64,000 nucleotides of DNA from Saprospiraceae bacterium (GTDB lineage Bacteria > Bacteroidota > Bacteroidia > Chitinophagales > Saprospiraceae). A program made the position numbers and the translations under genes. Every line of letters starts with the position of its first letter. Position 1 is the first letter of the stretch. Positions 56,217 to 64,000 of this stretch are shown in pieces. The notes below the pieces were generated by a model. The model worked only from the letters and a program-made list of their open reading frames with translations, searched no databases and was not told where the DNA came from. The stretch spans positions 1 to 64,000 of the forward strand of contig JADKBO010000036.1 of assembly GCA_016715105.1 (NCBI GenBank), given 5' to 3'.

Positions 56217-57170
56217 TTATTTAAACAAAGACTCAACGAAAGCCTTTTTATTAAATATCTGAAGTTGCTCAACGCCTTCACCTACACCGATGTATTTGAT
56301 AGGGATTTTGAATTGATCTGAAATTCCAAGTACAACTCCTCCTTTGGCAGTACCATCCAATTTGGTTAAAGCTATGGCAGTAACGTCGGTAGCTTCAGTA
56401 AAACGTTTTGCTTGTTCAATGGCATTTTGACCAGTGGTTGCGTCAAGGACCAACAAAACTTCGTGTGGAGCGCCAGGATATTTTTTATCGATAGATTTTT
56501 TTATTTTGGTCAGCTCATCCATGAGGTATTTCTTGGTATGCAAACGACCTGCTGTGTCTATAATGACTAAGTCTAATGACATATTTTGGGCAAACTGCAC
56601 GGTTTCGTATGCCACAGCCGCAGGGTCAGTATTCATTCCTTTTGAGAAAAAATAAGTGCCGGCTCTTTCAGACCATATTTTGAGTTGGTCTACAGCAGCA
56701 GCACGGAAAGTATCGGCAGCACCAAGCACTACACTTGCACCATTATTTTTGTATTGATAAGCCAGCTTACCGATGGTTGTTGTTTTACCAACGCCATTGA
56801 CACCTACAACCAAAACAACATAAGGTTTGTGTTCTGAAGGCAATTCATAATCCTCCAGATCTTTTGTATTGTTTTCATCAAGAATTTCTACGATGACATT
56901 CTTAAGAATTGTATTCAACTCAGAAACATTAAGGTATTTGACTTCTGCAACCTTTGCTTCTAAACGATCAATGATTTTGACGGTGGTTTCCAATCCAACA
57001 TCAGAAGAAATCAGGATTTGCTCAAGTTGGTCCAGAAACTCCTCATCAACCTCGGATTTCCCTGCGATTGCTTTACCTATTTGAGCAAAGAAAGATTGTT
57101 TTGTTTTTTCCAAACCTTTTTCCAGGTCTGCTTCTTTTTCTTTGGTGAAAAACTTTTTGAAGAAACTCAT
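56217..57170 (-). CDS. ftsY: Signal recognition particle receptor
   Basis: SRP receptor GTPase, 317 residues, with a short N-terminal charged region and the NG domain. G1 is VGVNGVGKTTTIGKLA, followed by GAADTFRAAAVDQLKIW, G3 VIIDTAGRLHTKKYLMDEL, G4 ALTKLDGTAKGG, and the C-terminal PIKYIGVGEGVEQLQIF. It follows rpmB-rpmG-DUF4295, the standard order in Bacteroidota, but a terminator-like hairpin separates it from them. Confidence 0.97.
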   Translation of the reverse strand: MSFFKKFFTKEKEADLEKGLEKTKQSFFAQIGKAIAGKSEVDEEFLDQLEQILISSDVGLETTVKIIDRLEAKVAEVKYLNVSELNTILKNVIVEILDENNTKDLEDYELPSEHKPYVVLVVGVNGVGKTTTIGKLAYQYKNNGASVVLGAADTFRAAAVDQLKIWSERAGTYFFSKGMNTDPAAVAYETVQFAQNMSLDLVIIDTAGRLHTKKYLMDELTKIKKSIDKKYPGAPHEVLLVLDATTGQNAIEQAKRFTEATDVTAIALTKLDGTAKGGVVLGISDQFKIPIKYIGVGEGVEQLQIFNKKAFVESLFK

Positions 57171-57227
57171 TGATTATTGGTAATGTTGAATGGTAAAAAT
57201 ACAAATGTTAGAGGGTATAAATGCAAA

Positions 57228-57256
57228 AAAGGGCTCTTCTATGAGAAAAGCCCTTT
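57228..57256 (-). terminator. Terminator-like hairpin between the DUF4295 gene and ftsY
   Basis: 13-bp stem with one mismatch (57228-57240 with 57244-57256) and a 3-nt loop; on the minus strand a T6 tract follows. It lies 34 nt after the DUF4295 gene and 58 nt before ftsY, so it may attenuate read-through. Confidence 0.75.
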
Positions 57257-57289
57257 GATTTTTTTTGAAAGTCATATAGATAATGAAAC

Positions 57290-57466
57290 CTATTTGTTTG
57301 AAGCCAAGAATTCTTGAACTTTGTCTTTGTGAATCATCATCTCTTTGTAAGCGTATTTTCCAGTTGTTGGATTCTTTACGCTTCTTACAACCTTTACAAA
57401 GTCCCTTCCGGATCCAGCATTAGCGGCCCTTTGTGCAACTTTCGCGTTTTTAGATACCTTTGCCAT
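57290..57466 (-). CDS. DUF4295 family protein
   Basis: 58-residue basic protein (MAKVSKNAKVAQRAANAGSG, then RDFVKVVRSVKNPTTGKYAY and KEMMIHKDKVQEFLASNK). DUF4295 is a small Bacteroidota-specific family nearly always encoded between rpmG and ftsY, probably ribosome-associated. It starts 7 nt after rpmG. Confidence 0.92.
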   Translation of the reverse strand: MAKVSKNAKVAQRAANAGSGRDFVKVVRSVKNPTTGKYAYKEMMIHKDKVQEFLASNK

Positions 57467-57472
57467 GACTTA

Positions 57473-57661
57473 TTATTTTATTTCTTTATGAATAGTATAC
57501 TTTCTCATGATTGGATTGAATTTTTTCAATTCCATTCTGTCTGGTGTATTTTTCCTGTTTTTTTGAGTCACATATCTTGAGGTGCCTGGAAGACCTGAAG
57601 TTTTATGTTCAGTACATTCTAATATCACCTGGATTCTATTGCCTCTTGACTTCTTTGCCAT
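57473..57661 (-). CDS. rpmG: 50S ribosomal protein L33
   Basis: 62-residue L33 ([55 protein letters not shown]). The cysteine pairs of the zinc-binding form are missing apart from a single Cys, as in C-minus L33 proteins. It lies 13 nt from rpmB. Confidence 0.96.
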   Translation of the reverse strand: MAKKSRGNRIQVILECTEHKTSGLPGTSRYVTQKNRKNTPDRMELKKFNPIMRKYTIHKEIK

Positions 57662-57673
57662 TGCCTACAATAT

Positions 57674-57934
57674 TTATTTCTTAATAATTAACTTAACACC
57701 AGTATCAACACCTTCTTTCTCCAACTTTCTCAAGTAAGCATATAAGCCCAACTTGTTTACAGTACGTAAAGCATGTGCAGATATTTTAATTGAAACCCAC
57801 TGGTCAGTTTCTGGTATGTAAAAACGTTTTACAAAAAGATTTGGTAAAAATCTTCTTTTTGTTTTCACGTTGGAGTGAGAAACCTTGTTACCTACGATAG
57901 GTCTCTTTCCTGATAGTTGACAAATCTTTGACAT
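57674..57934 (-). CDS. rpmB: 50S ribosomal protein L28
   Basis: 86-residue L28 (MSKICQLSGKRPIVGNKVSH, SNVKTKRRFLPNLFVKRFYI, SAHALRTVNKLGLYAYLRKL). First protein gene of the cluster, directly downstream of tRNA-Arg. Confidence 0.97.
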   Translation of the reverse strand: MSKICQLSGKRPIVGNKVSHSNVKTKRRFLPNLFVKRFYIPETDQWVSIKISAHALRTVNKLGLYAYLRKLEKEGVDTGVKLIIKK

Positions 57935-57968
57935 CTTCTACTTTTTTATAATCTCTTATATTCTCAAG

Positions 57969-58042
57969 TGACTCCGGAAGGATTCGAACCTTCAACCTCC
58001 TGATCCGTAGTCAGGGACTCTATCCAATTAAGCTACGGAGCC
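57969..58042 (-). tRNA. tRNA-Arg (anticodon ACG)
   Basis: 74-nt cloverleaf. Acceptor GGCTCCG pairs with CGGAGTC; the anticodon stem CCTGA/TCAGG encloses loop CTACGGA with anticodon ACG; the T arm contains GGTTCGAATCC. CCA is not encoded. It lies 34 nt upstream of rpmB on the same strand, so both may share a transcript. Confidence 0.96.
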
Positions 58043-58077
58043 GTATCCTTTTTTGGTCCCTTCTTAAAAAGAGAGTG

Positions 58078-58106
58078 CAAAGATAATACTTTTTTGTATA
58101 TTCAAA
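58078..58106 (-). promoter_or_regulatory. Predicted promoter of tRNA-Arg/rpmB
   Basis: On the minus strand TTTG (58103-58106), 17-nt spacer, TATCTTTG (58078-58085). The -7 element is perfect; the spacer is slightly short. Start would be near 58071, about 30 nt before the tRNA. Confidence 0.55.
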
Positions 58107-58284
58107 AACATTTATTCTTGTTTGTAAATAAAATTTTAAGCTCACTTACCTTATTTACATCAACAATTGGTCAGTTATCTATTATTTTAGTTATAGCTTT
58201 TCGGCCTTAAGCCTATAATACATACTCAACGAACTCCTTTTTAAAAATGCTTCCTTTTAAAATCAAAGTACTCGGGTAACGAAT

Positions 58285-58322
58285 AAAAAAGAGGATGATT
58301 TTTGATACCATCCTCTTTTTTA
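58285..58322 (-). terminator. Terminator downstream of prc
   Basis: Stem GAGGATG (58291-58297) with CATCCTC (58309-58315), flanked by A6 and T6. It serves the minus-strand protease gene ending at 58347. Confidence 0.85.
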
Positions 58323-58346
58323 TATTTCAGACCAAGTTATTTTGGC

Positions 58347-60488
58347 TTATTCTTTTATTTTTTCAACGTAAGTGGTAAAAGATTTCTCTTGTTCGATCAT
58401 GTCTTTCATGATGACCATGGTTTCATAAAGGTAAATGTCCTTTTTCAAACCATTGATCCACTCATCATTTCTACTTTTCTTTCCTTCATCTACTCTTAAC
58501 TGCTCTTTGTCAACCGCTAAATTTCTTACAGTGAAATCAGTAATATCGTCCTTAGCGATGTTATCAAATTTCTTATCCTCTTGTTCTCTGTCCTTCATCA
58601 TTTGACTGAAGCTTTTCAAATCAATAGGATATTTAGTGATGTCTTTGTTCTTTTTGAATCTTTGCGCATTTTCCTCTATCAGTTGGAAAGACTTATTAGC
58701 CTTAACTCTTGATTCACTCATCAGTTTCAACTTATCCATGTGCTCAATAGAAACAATTTCTTGAGTATATTTTTGTGCAGGAATTTCAGTGTAATCAAGG
58801 GCATAGTCATATTCCTTTTCACCGTAACCCATGTATTTGTAAGAATCTGGCAATTCGATATCAGGAATCACACCTTTATGTTGAGTGCTTCCACCATTGA
58901 TTCTGAAGAATTTTTGCATGGTCATTTTTACGCTACCAAGTGGCTTGAGTTCTTCATTTCCACGGATAACTTTGTCCAAATCATAAAACCTTTGTACAGT
59001 ACCTTTTCCGAAAGTTGGGCTACCAACTATGATTGCACGACCATAATCTTGCATTGCCGCTGCCAAAATCTCAGATGCAGAAGCACTAAAGTGGTTTACC
59101 ATAACGATGAGCGGTCCTGTATAACTTACAGAAGGATCCTTGTCAGAATATACATAAGGTGAACCTTCTCTACTTTTTACCTGAACGATCGGGCCTTTTT
59201 CAATAAACAAGCCAGACATATCCACCACATCACTCAATGAACCACCTGAGTTATTGCGCAGGTCAAGAATGATACCATTTACGTTTTCAGCCTTGAGCTT
59301 TTCTATTTCTTTAGCAACATCAACTGCGCAACTGTTACCACCTTCAGCTTCAAATGAAGAGTAGAATTTTGGCAAGTAGATGTAACCGATCTTATTGATT
59401 TGACCAGGAATATCAATAACAGAAGATTTGGCGAAACTTTCATCAATAATGACTTCCTCTCTTACAATTTCTATCTTCTCTAAGCTACCATCTTTCTTTT
59501 TTACATCGAGAATTACAGTAGTTCCTACTTTGCCGCGTATTTTTTGCACCACATCATCCAATCTCATGCCTGTGATGTCCATTGGTTTTTCACCCTTTTG
59601 AGTTACTGCCCTGATCAAGTCATCCACATCAAGCTCTTTACCCTTCCAAGCCGGACCACCAACGATGATTTCAGAAACCCTTACATAATCGCCATCTTGA
59701 GACAACCTTGCGCCAATGCCTTGAAGTTTACCACCCATGTTGATGTCAAAATCTTCTTTTTCTTTAGGGTTGAAATATTCAGAGTGTGGATCAAAATAAT
59801 TGGTGATAGAGCTTAAGAAGGTTTCAAATCTATCAGACCTTCTTACTTTATCCATTCTTACAAACCAATCACCAAAAGTTTTTTGCAAGTCTGTTCTTGC
59901 TTCTTCTACAAGTTCTTTGTCTGTTTTTTTGGTGCCGTCAAAATCAGGTTTATTTTGGTCGTAAAGTTTTCTTTCAAATCTTGAAAGGATTTCATACTTC
60001 ATGAATTTTGACCAACGCTCTTTGAGCTCCTTGTCATTTTTCGCGTAGGGCAATTTCTCACCATCTAGTTCGATGAAGTCTTTTCTTTCAAAATTGTATT
60101 CCTCTTTGACCAATTCATCATAATAAGTGCGTGTCTGCAGCATTCTTTTGGTTATGATTTCATTGGCTTTGTTGAAAAATTCTAGTTTTGAGGACTGAAT
60201 TTCGTCGTCAATTTTGGTTTCATAAGTTGCCAAAACCTTGATATCCTCCTCTGTCAAATATCTTTTATTAGGATCTAGCCTTTCCATGAAAGTTTTATAA
60301 ACAGCCTTTGAAAAGTTATCATCAACTGGCTTAGGCTGGTAATGGACTTGATTTAAAAATGACATTACACCATAAACAATCAAGCTTTCTTTGTCGTCAG
60401 CAATCGGCTTTGGTGAAAATGATCTCAAGGCGAGAAAACCAAGAAGGAGCACTACAATGATCGAACTTCTGTATGTCATAATCTTCAT
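58347..60488 (-). CDS. prc: Carboxy-terminal processing (tail-specific) protease, S41 family
   Basis: Periplasmic serine protease of about 713 residues with an N-terminal signal-anchor (MTYRSSIIVVLLLGFLALRS). An N-terminal helical region (FMERLDPNKRYLTEEDIKVL) precedes a PDZ domain (about residues 240-330; MGGKLQGIGARLSQDGDYVR, VGGPAWKGKELDVDDLIRAV). The S41 core has NGIILDLRNNSGGSLSDVV, catalytic Ser in VNHFSASASEILAAAMQDYG and Lys in IVGSPTFGKGTVQRFYDL. The C-terminal DUF3340-like region ends VYVEKIKE-like helices. Complete and monocistronic. Confidence 0.95.
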   Translation of the reverse strand: MKIMTYRSSIIVVLLLGFLALRSFSPKPIADDKESLIVYGVMSFLNQVHYQPKPVDDNFSKAVYKTFMERLDPNKRYLTEEDIKVLATYETKIDDEIQSSKLEFFNKANEIITKRMLQTRTYYDELVKEEYNFERKDFIELDGEKLPYAKNDKELKERWSKFMKYEILSRFERKLYDQNKPDFDGTKKTDKELVEEARTDLQKTFGDWFVRMDKVRRSDRFETFLSSITNYFDPHSEYFNPKEKEDFDINMGGKLQGIGARLSQDGDYVRVSEIIVGGPAWKGKELDVDDLIRAVTQKGEKPMDITGMRLDDVVQKIRGKVGTTVILDVKKKDGSLEKIEIVREEVIIDESFAKSSVIDIPGQINKIGYIYLPKFYSSFEAEGGNSCAVDVAKEIEKLKAENVNGIILDLRNNSGGSLSDVVDMSGLFIEKGPIVQVKSREGSPYVYSDKDPSVSYTGPLIVMVNHFSASASEILAAAMQDYGRAIIVGSPTFGKGTVQRFYDLDKVIRGNEELKPLGSVKMTMQKFFRINGGSTQHKGVIPDIELPDSYKYMGYGEKEYDYALDYTEIPAQKYTQEIVSIEHMDKLKLMSESRVKANKSFQLIEENAQRFKKNKDITKYPIDLKSFSQMMKDREQEDKKFDNIAKDDITDFTVRNLAVDKEQLRVDEGKKSRNDEWINGLKKDIYLYETMVIMKDMIEQEKSFTTYVEKIKE

Positions 60489-60930
60489 TATATTTTTTAG
60501 TAACTGAAGTAATAATTAACTAAGTAAAGGTTTTTATTGTATTTAGTTTGAAAAAATATACAAAAATGAAATTTTTCAAGACCAAAATTGAAACTTTGAT
60601 AAAACAACTGCGTGGTCTTTATTTTCCAACAAGGATCAACAGACAGATTTATAAATTTCATTTCAATATAACTCTGTTATAACGCAAATATCATGACAGA
60701 ATTTCTTATTTAACTAAAGGATAACTAATACCCAAGAGTACAGACTTGTAAAATTGGGGTTTTCTGAACATGCAAACAACGCCTGAAGCCCAATAAAACA
60801 TAGAAAAAGTTAAGTTTCAGGATAAAGTCGGGAGTTAATTTGCTTTATCAAATATTTTGGAGTCTAAAATGAGGTATTGGCAATAAACTTTTCTGTAATA
60901 GCGTGATGTATACAATATGAAAAATAATTA
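60489..60930. other. Intergenic region, about 440 bp
   Basis: AT-rich spacer between divergent prc and the zapA cluster. It contains a short palindrome TATAACTCTGTTATA at 60667-60681. No gene or RNA was recognised. Confidence 0.5.
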
Positions 60931-60938
60931 TATCTTTG
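60931..60938 (+). promoter_or_regulatory. -7 element immediately before the zapA-cluster start codon
   Basis: TATCTTTG matches TAnnTTTG only 6 nt before the ATG at 60945, so transcription would start at or near the start codon (possible leaderless mRNA). No TTTG -33 at the usual distance. Confidence 0.4.
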
Positions 60939-60944
60939 GGCCCT

Positions 60945-61202
60945 ATGAGTAGTTTGGAAACAAGGCTGGAAAATATAAAAAAGGCTGTCGAGCGGCTCAT
61001 GGCATTGAATATTACTATAAATAAGGAAAATTTAGAGCTTAAGGAGGCTTTGAATAAAATGCAACAAACACAACCTGTCGTAAAAAAACAGGCAGATATC
61101 TCAGCTGAAGCGAATGAGAAAAATATAAAAATAAGGCAAGAAGTTGATGCAGCACTTCGCGAAGTAGAACAATGTATCGACTTGGTAAAATCAATGGACT
61201 AG
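60945..61202 (+). CDS. Small coiled-coil protein upstream of zapA
   Basis: 85 residues, almost wholly alpha-helical with heptad patterning (LETRLENIKKAVERLMALNI, INKENLELKEALNKMQQ, AALREVEQCIDLVKSM). The ATG at 60945 was preferred over an in-frame start three codons earlier because that one overlaps the -7 element. Such short coiled coils commonly precede zapA in Bacteroidota and may be ZapB-like division proteins; function is inferred from context. Confidence 0.7.
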   Translation: MSSLETRLENIKKAVERLMALNITINKENLELKEALNKMQQTQPVVKKQADISAEANEKNIKIRQEVDAALREVEQCIDLVKSMD

Positions 61203-61209
61203 AAGCATT

Positions 61210-61497
61210 ATGGAAGAAACAGAAAAAACGACCATATCGATTGCGGGTAGAGCTTATCCATTGATTTTGAGCAAAAAAGAGGTGGTAATGGCCCGCATGG
61301 TTGAGGCCAGAATAAATGAAACATTCAATAAACTCCAGATCGATTATAAGATCACGGATAAGTTGGATTGCCTTGCACTGACTTTAGTAACTTTACAATT
61401 GGAGTCTGAAACAGAGGATAGAAAAAACGTTCACCACGAAGAAAACATTCAGCTAGAAAAAAGTATATCTGAAATCGAGGCGCTATTAAAGTTGTAA
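61210..61497 (+). CDS. zapA: Cell division protein ZapA
   Basis: 95-residue FtsZ-ring-associated protein. Family start [20 protein letters not shown], then [20 protein letters not shown] and a C-terminal coiled coil ([14 protein letters not shown] onward). It starts 7 nt after the coiled-coil gene and is followed by rny, the usual Bacteroidota order. Confidence 0.9.
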   Translation: MEETEKTTISIAGRAYPLILSKKEVVMARMVEARINETFNKLQIDYKITDKLDCLALTLVTLQLESETEDRKNVHHEENIQLEKSISEIEALLKL

Positions 61498-61592
61498 AGA
61501 TCAACTTCTCTCGATGTTCATTGTTTATCTGCATTTTATTTGACCTACATGGAGTATCTAAAAATGGTTTAACGTTTTTACAAAAGTACGAA

Positions 61593-63239
61593 ATGGAAAT
61601 AGGATTGCTCATTGGAGCATTAATTGTTTTAAGCGGGATTATATACTTCGTTTTGAATTCCCGTATGCAGAAAAAGATTCAAGAATCTAATGATAAAGCG
61701 GATTTCACCATCAAGGAGGCCGAGCTTGTCGCAAAACGCAAAATAGACGAGGCAGAAACTAAGGCAGAGAAAATCATGTCTCAGGCTCAGCAAAACAATG
61801 AGCAAGTAAAGTTGCAGAAAATCCAAGAAGCCCGTGAGAAATACAGCCAAATGAAGGTAGAATTTGAAAACTACAAGGCTGAGCATAAAGTAGAAATGAA
61901 AGAGCGAGAATTGGCTGCAATCTCTGCTGAAAAAGACCTTCAAAGCAAAACCAAAGAACTTGACTCAAGAGCAGAGTCTCTGGAGATGAAAGAAGCCGAC
62001 CTCAATGTATTAAGAGAAAATCTAGAAGTTCAACTCAAAATTGTAGCCAAGAAAAAGGAAGAGTTGGATCAAGCCAATGAAATAAGAATTAAAGAATTGG
62101 AAAGTGTTGCCAGACTTACTGAGCAGGAAGCCAAAGACCTTTTGATGGATGCCATCAGAGCAAAAAGTGAATCTGAAGCGCTTACCATCGAAAAAGAAGC
62201 CATCTCCAACGCAAAATTGAATGGCAATAAGGAAGCTAAAAAGATCATCATTCAAACCATACAACGTATGGCGGCAGAATACACCATAGAAAATACAGTT
62301 TCTGTCTTTACCCTTGACTCTGACGACATCAAAGGACAAATTATTGGTAGAGAAGGTAGAAATATCCGAGCGCTGGAAGCAGCAACTGGAGCCGAGATCG
62401 TGGTAGATGATACACCAGAATCCATTGTCATTTCTAGTTTTGATCCCATCAGAAGGGAAGTTGCCAGATTGGCACTCAAAAGATTGGTGACGGATGGAAG
62501 AATTCACCCAGCCAAAATTGAGGAAGTTGTTGCAAAAGTGAAAAAGCAACTCGATGAGCAAATCATTGAAATAGGTGAGAAAACGGTAATCGAACTCAAT
62601 ATCCATGGCTTGGATGCTTATCTGATCAAGATGGTTGGTAGAATGAGGTTCAGATCATCTTACGGACAGAATCTACTCAAACACTCCATGGAAACCGCCA
62701 ATCTTTGTGCAGTCATGGCAGCAGAACTTGGCTTGAATAGCAAACAAATAAAAATGGCTAAGAGGGCAGGTTTACTGCATGACATAGGAAAAGTTGCTGA
62801 AGAAGAGTCAGAATTGTCTCACGCTTTGTTGGGTATGCAAATCTGTGAAAAATACAATGAACATCCTGTCATCATCAATGCGGTAGGTGCTCACCACGAT
62901 GAAATAGAAATGAACAACATCATTTCTCCGATTGTACAGGCATGTGATGCAATATCAGGTGCGAGACCAGGTGCAAGAAGGGAGATTATGGAATCTTACC
63001 TTAAGCGTATTGGTGAATTGGAAGAATTGGCAATGTCGTATGAGGGTGTCCAAAAAGCATTTGCAATGCAAGCTGGCCGCGAATTGAGGGTGATAGTTGA
63101 AAGTGATAAAGTCACTGACCAAGTTGCAGACGATTTGGCTTTCATGATTTCTCAGAAAATCCAAGATGAAATGCAATATCCTGGACAGGTGAAGGTCACC
63201 GTAATCAGAGAGAAAAGATCCGTTGCATTTGCCAGATAG
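61593..63239 (+). CDS. rny: Ribonuclease Y
   Basis: Membrane-anchored endoribonuclease starting mRNA decay. The ATG at 61593 gives the membrane anchor [20 protein letters not shown]. Order of domains: long coiled coil (about residues 25-200), KH domain ([20 protein letters not shown]), and HD domain ([35 protein letters not shown] with the HD pair, [20 protein letters not shown]). The C-terminus [20 protein letters not shown] is typical. 548 residues, followed by a terminator. Confidence 0.96.
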   Translation: MEIGLLIGALIVLSGIIYFVLNSRMQKKIQESNDKADFTIKEAELVAKRKIDEAETKAEKIMSQAQQNNEQVKLQKIQEAREKYSQMKVEFENYKAEHKVEMKERELAAISAEKDLQSKTKELDSRAESLEMKEADLNVLRENLEVQLKIVAKKKEELDQANEIRIKELESVARLTEQEAKDLLMDAIRAKSESEALTIEKEAISNAKLNGNKEAKKIIIQTIQRMAAEYTIENTVSVFTLDSDDIKGQIIGREGRNIRALEAATGAEIVVDDTPESIVISSFDPIRREVARLALKRLVTDGRIHPAKIEEVVAKVKKQLDEQIIEIGEKTVIELNIHGLDAYLIKMVGRMRFRSSYGQNLLKHSMETANLCAVMAAELGLNSKQIKMAKRAGLLHDIGKVAEEESELSHALLGMQICEKYNEHPVIINAVGAHHDEIEMNNIISPIVQACDAISGARPGARREIMESYLKRIGELEELAMSYEGVQKAFAMQAGRELRVIVESDKVTDQVADDLAFMISQKIQDEMQYPGQVKVTVIREKRSVAFAR

Positions 63240-63267
63240 GTTGTGCAACCTCCAATCATAACGTTAA

Positions 63268-63300
63268 AAAAATGGCTTTCAACTGATGGAAGCCATTTTT
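63268..63300 (+). terminator. Terminator downstream of rny
   Basis: 11-bp stem AAAAATGGCTT/AAGCCATTTTT (63268-63278 with 63290-63300) with an 11-nt loop and a T-rich 3' arm, 28 nt after the rny stop. Confidence 0.85.
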
Positions 63301-63396
63301 GTTTACAAGTAGGTTGTTGATAACTAAAATCTATATTTGTTGTTTGAAAGAAGCGATACAGTGCTTTTCGAAATTAAATTGATTAAAAAAAATAGA

Positions 63397-64000
63397 ATGA
63401 GGAATATTCAGTGGTTTAAATTTTTGGTCCTGAGCTCCATGCTTTTTGTGGTTGCTTCTTGCAGTAAATCAACTACCAAAGCTATATCTGGTGAGCCCAA
63501 ATTGGAGGATGCATTGTTGTGGGAGATTACTGGGCCTGGATTCACAAAGCCTTCTTTTTTATATGGAACCATCCACCTGATAGGAGGTAATGACTATTTT
63601 TTACCCAAAGGCACACTTGGTGCGATAGACAATAGTGAAGCCATGTTTTTTGAAATTGATATGAAAGAGATGACCGATATGGGGGCAATGGTTGGACTCA
63701 TGGATAAGTTATTTATGAAAGATGATCTGACTTTGAAAGACCTACTGAAGGAAGAAGAATATAAATTGGTAACTGATTTTTTTGCCGATAAAGGTTTGCC
63801 CTTGTTCTTTCTGGAAAGGATCAAACCTTTATTCCTGAGTGCCATGACTTATGGTGATTTTTCTCCAGAATCATTCAGCACAGGTGAAATGAAATCTTAT
63901 GAGATTGAATTCAATAAACTTGCGGAGAATAAAAAAATGAAAACTGGCGGTTTAGAAACAGTAGAATTTCAAATCGGTGTTTTTGATCAAATTCCTTATG
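63397..64000 (+). CDS. TraB/GumN family lipoprotein (cut by the window end)
   Basis: First 201 codons of a TraB/GumN (PF01963) protein. The ATG at 63397 gives an SpII signal (MRNIQWFKFLVLSSMLFVVA, SCSKS). The family start LLWEITGPGFTKPSFLYGTI, HLIGG is clear, including the conserved GTIH motif associated with metalloprotease-like activity in the Tiki/TraB clan, then AIDNSEAMFFEIDM. No stop codon occurs before the window end. A TATATTTG -7-like element lies near 63331. Confidence 0.88.
   Translation, partial: MRNIQWFKFLVLSSMLFVVASCSKSTTKAISGEPKLEDALLWEITGPGFTKPSFLYGTIHLIGGNDYFLPKGTLGAIDNSEAMFFEIDMKEMTDMGAMVGLMDKLFMKDDLTLKDLLKEEEYKLVTDFFADKGLPLFFLERIKPLFLSAMTYGDFSPESFSTGEMKSYEIEFNKLAENKKMKTGGLETVEFQIGVFDQIPY

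Noticed and set aside
61498..61592. 6S RNA between zapA and rny, by analogy with the enterobacterial position after zapA
   Set aside because: The gap is only 95 bp and shows no extended hairpin with a central bubble.

Overview
The window looks like a chromosomal piece of an AT-rich member of the Bacteroidota, probably a Saprospiria/Chitinophagia-type environmental lineage (inference). Signs are a PorP/SprF type IX secretion protein, promoters of the TTTG-N19-TAnnTTTG type, SpII lipoproteins, the rpmB-rpmG-DUF4295-ftsY order, DUF1080 and DUF4139 proteins, and a carbohydrate-centred gene content. No rRNA, CRISPR array, integrase or phage module was seen. One tRNA (Arg-ACG) is present.

Layout. 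0-4.5 kb: a DUF4139 protein with an inserted carboxypeptidase-regulatory-like domain and a broken GH127 gene, each followed by the same composite intergenic repeat. 4.5-7.7 kb: minus-strand operon of an M48 metalloprotease and three tandem AIM24 paralogues. 7.8-9.6 kb: a decayed REP-associated tyrosine transposase (RAYT) with internal 45-bp repeats, abutting an Rpn/PD-(D/E)XK gene of which an 83-bp piece is duplicated. 9.8-21.9 kb: xylan/glucuronate block: GH3 glycosidase, SSS symporter, LacI regulator, then eda - ExuT-like transporter - GH67 alpha-glucuronidase - SDR oxidoreductase - uxuA. 22-23.6 kb: ECF42-like sigma factor with its DGPF/YCII partner. 24-31.4 kb: HAD phosphatase, ddl, PorP/SprF, an AAA ATPase preceded by a regular palindromic array, and a large sorbosone-dehydrogenase/HEAT/cytochrome c/discoidin lipoprotein. 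31.6-36.4 kb: ECF sigma factor, membrane anti-sigma-like TPR protein and a convergent TPR-CHAT protease-like protein. 36.6-43.6 kb: L-arabinose block: GH51, araB, araA, araD and a lipoprotein mutarotase. 44-64 kb: mostly housekeeping genes (queA, PCD, hpt, M28 peptidase, mazG, PopT/DUF368, enoyl-CoA hydratase, ftsY, ribosomal proteins L28 and L33, prc, zapA, rny) ending in a truncated TraB/GumN lipoprotein.

Functionally, the GH67, GH3, GH127 and GH51 enzymes release glucuronate, glucose/xylose and arabinose from plant arabinoglucuronoxylan. The ExuT-like and SSS transporters would import sugars, and the eda/uxuA/SDR and araBAD sets would process them. No SusC/SusD pair accompanies these genes.

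A caution for any user: eleven genes in the first 33.6 kb carry a frameshift or small deletion, several at homopolymers and one in the normally essential ddl, whereas none was found in the last 30 kb. Residual sequencing or assembly error is a likely cause for most. The RAYT and SDR lesions look more like real decay or deletion.
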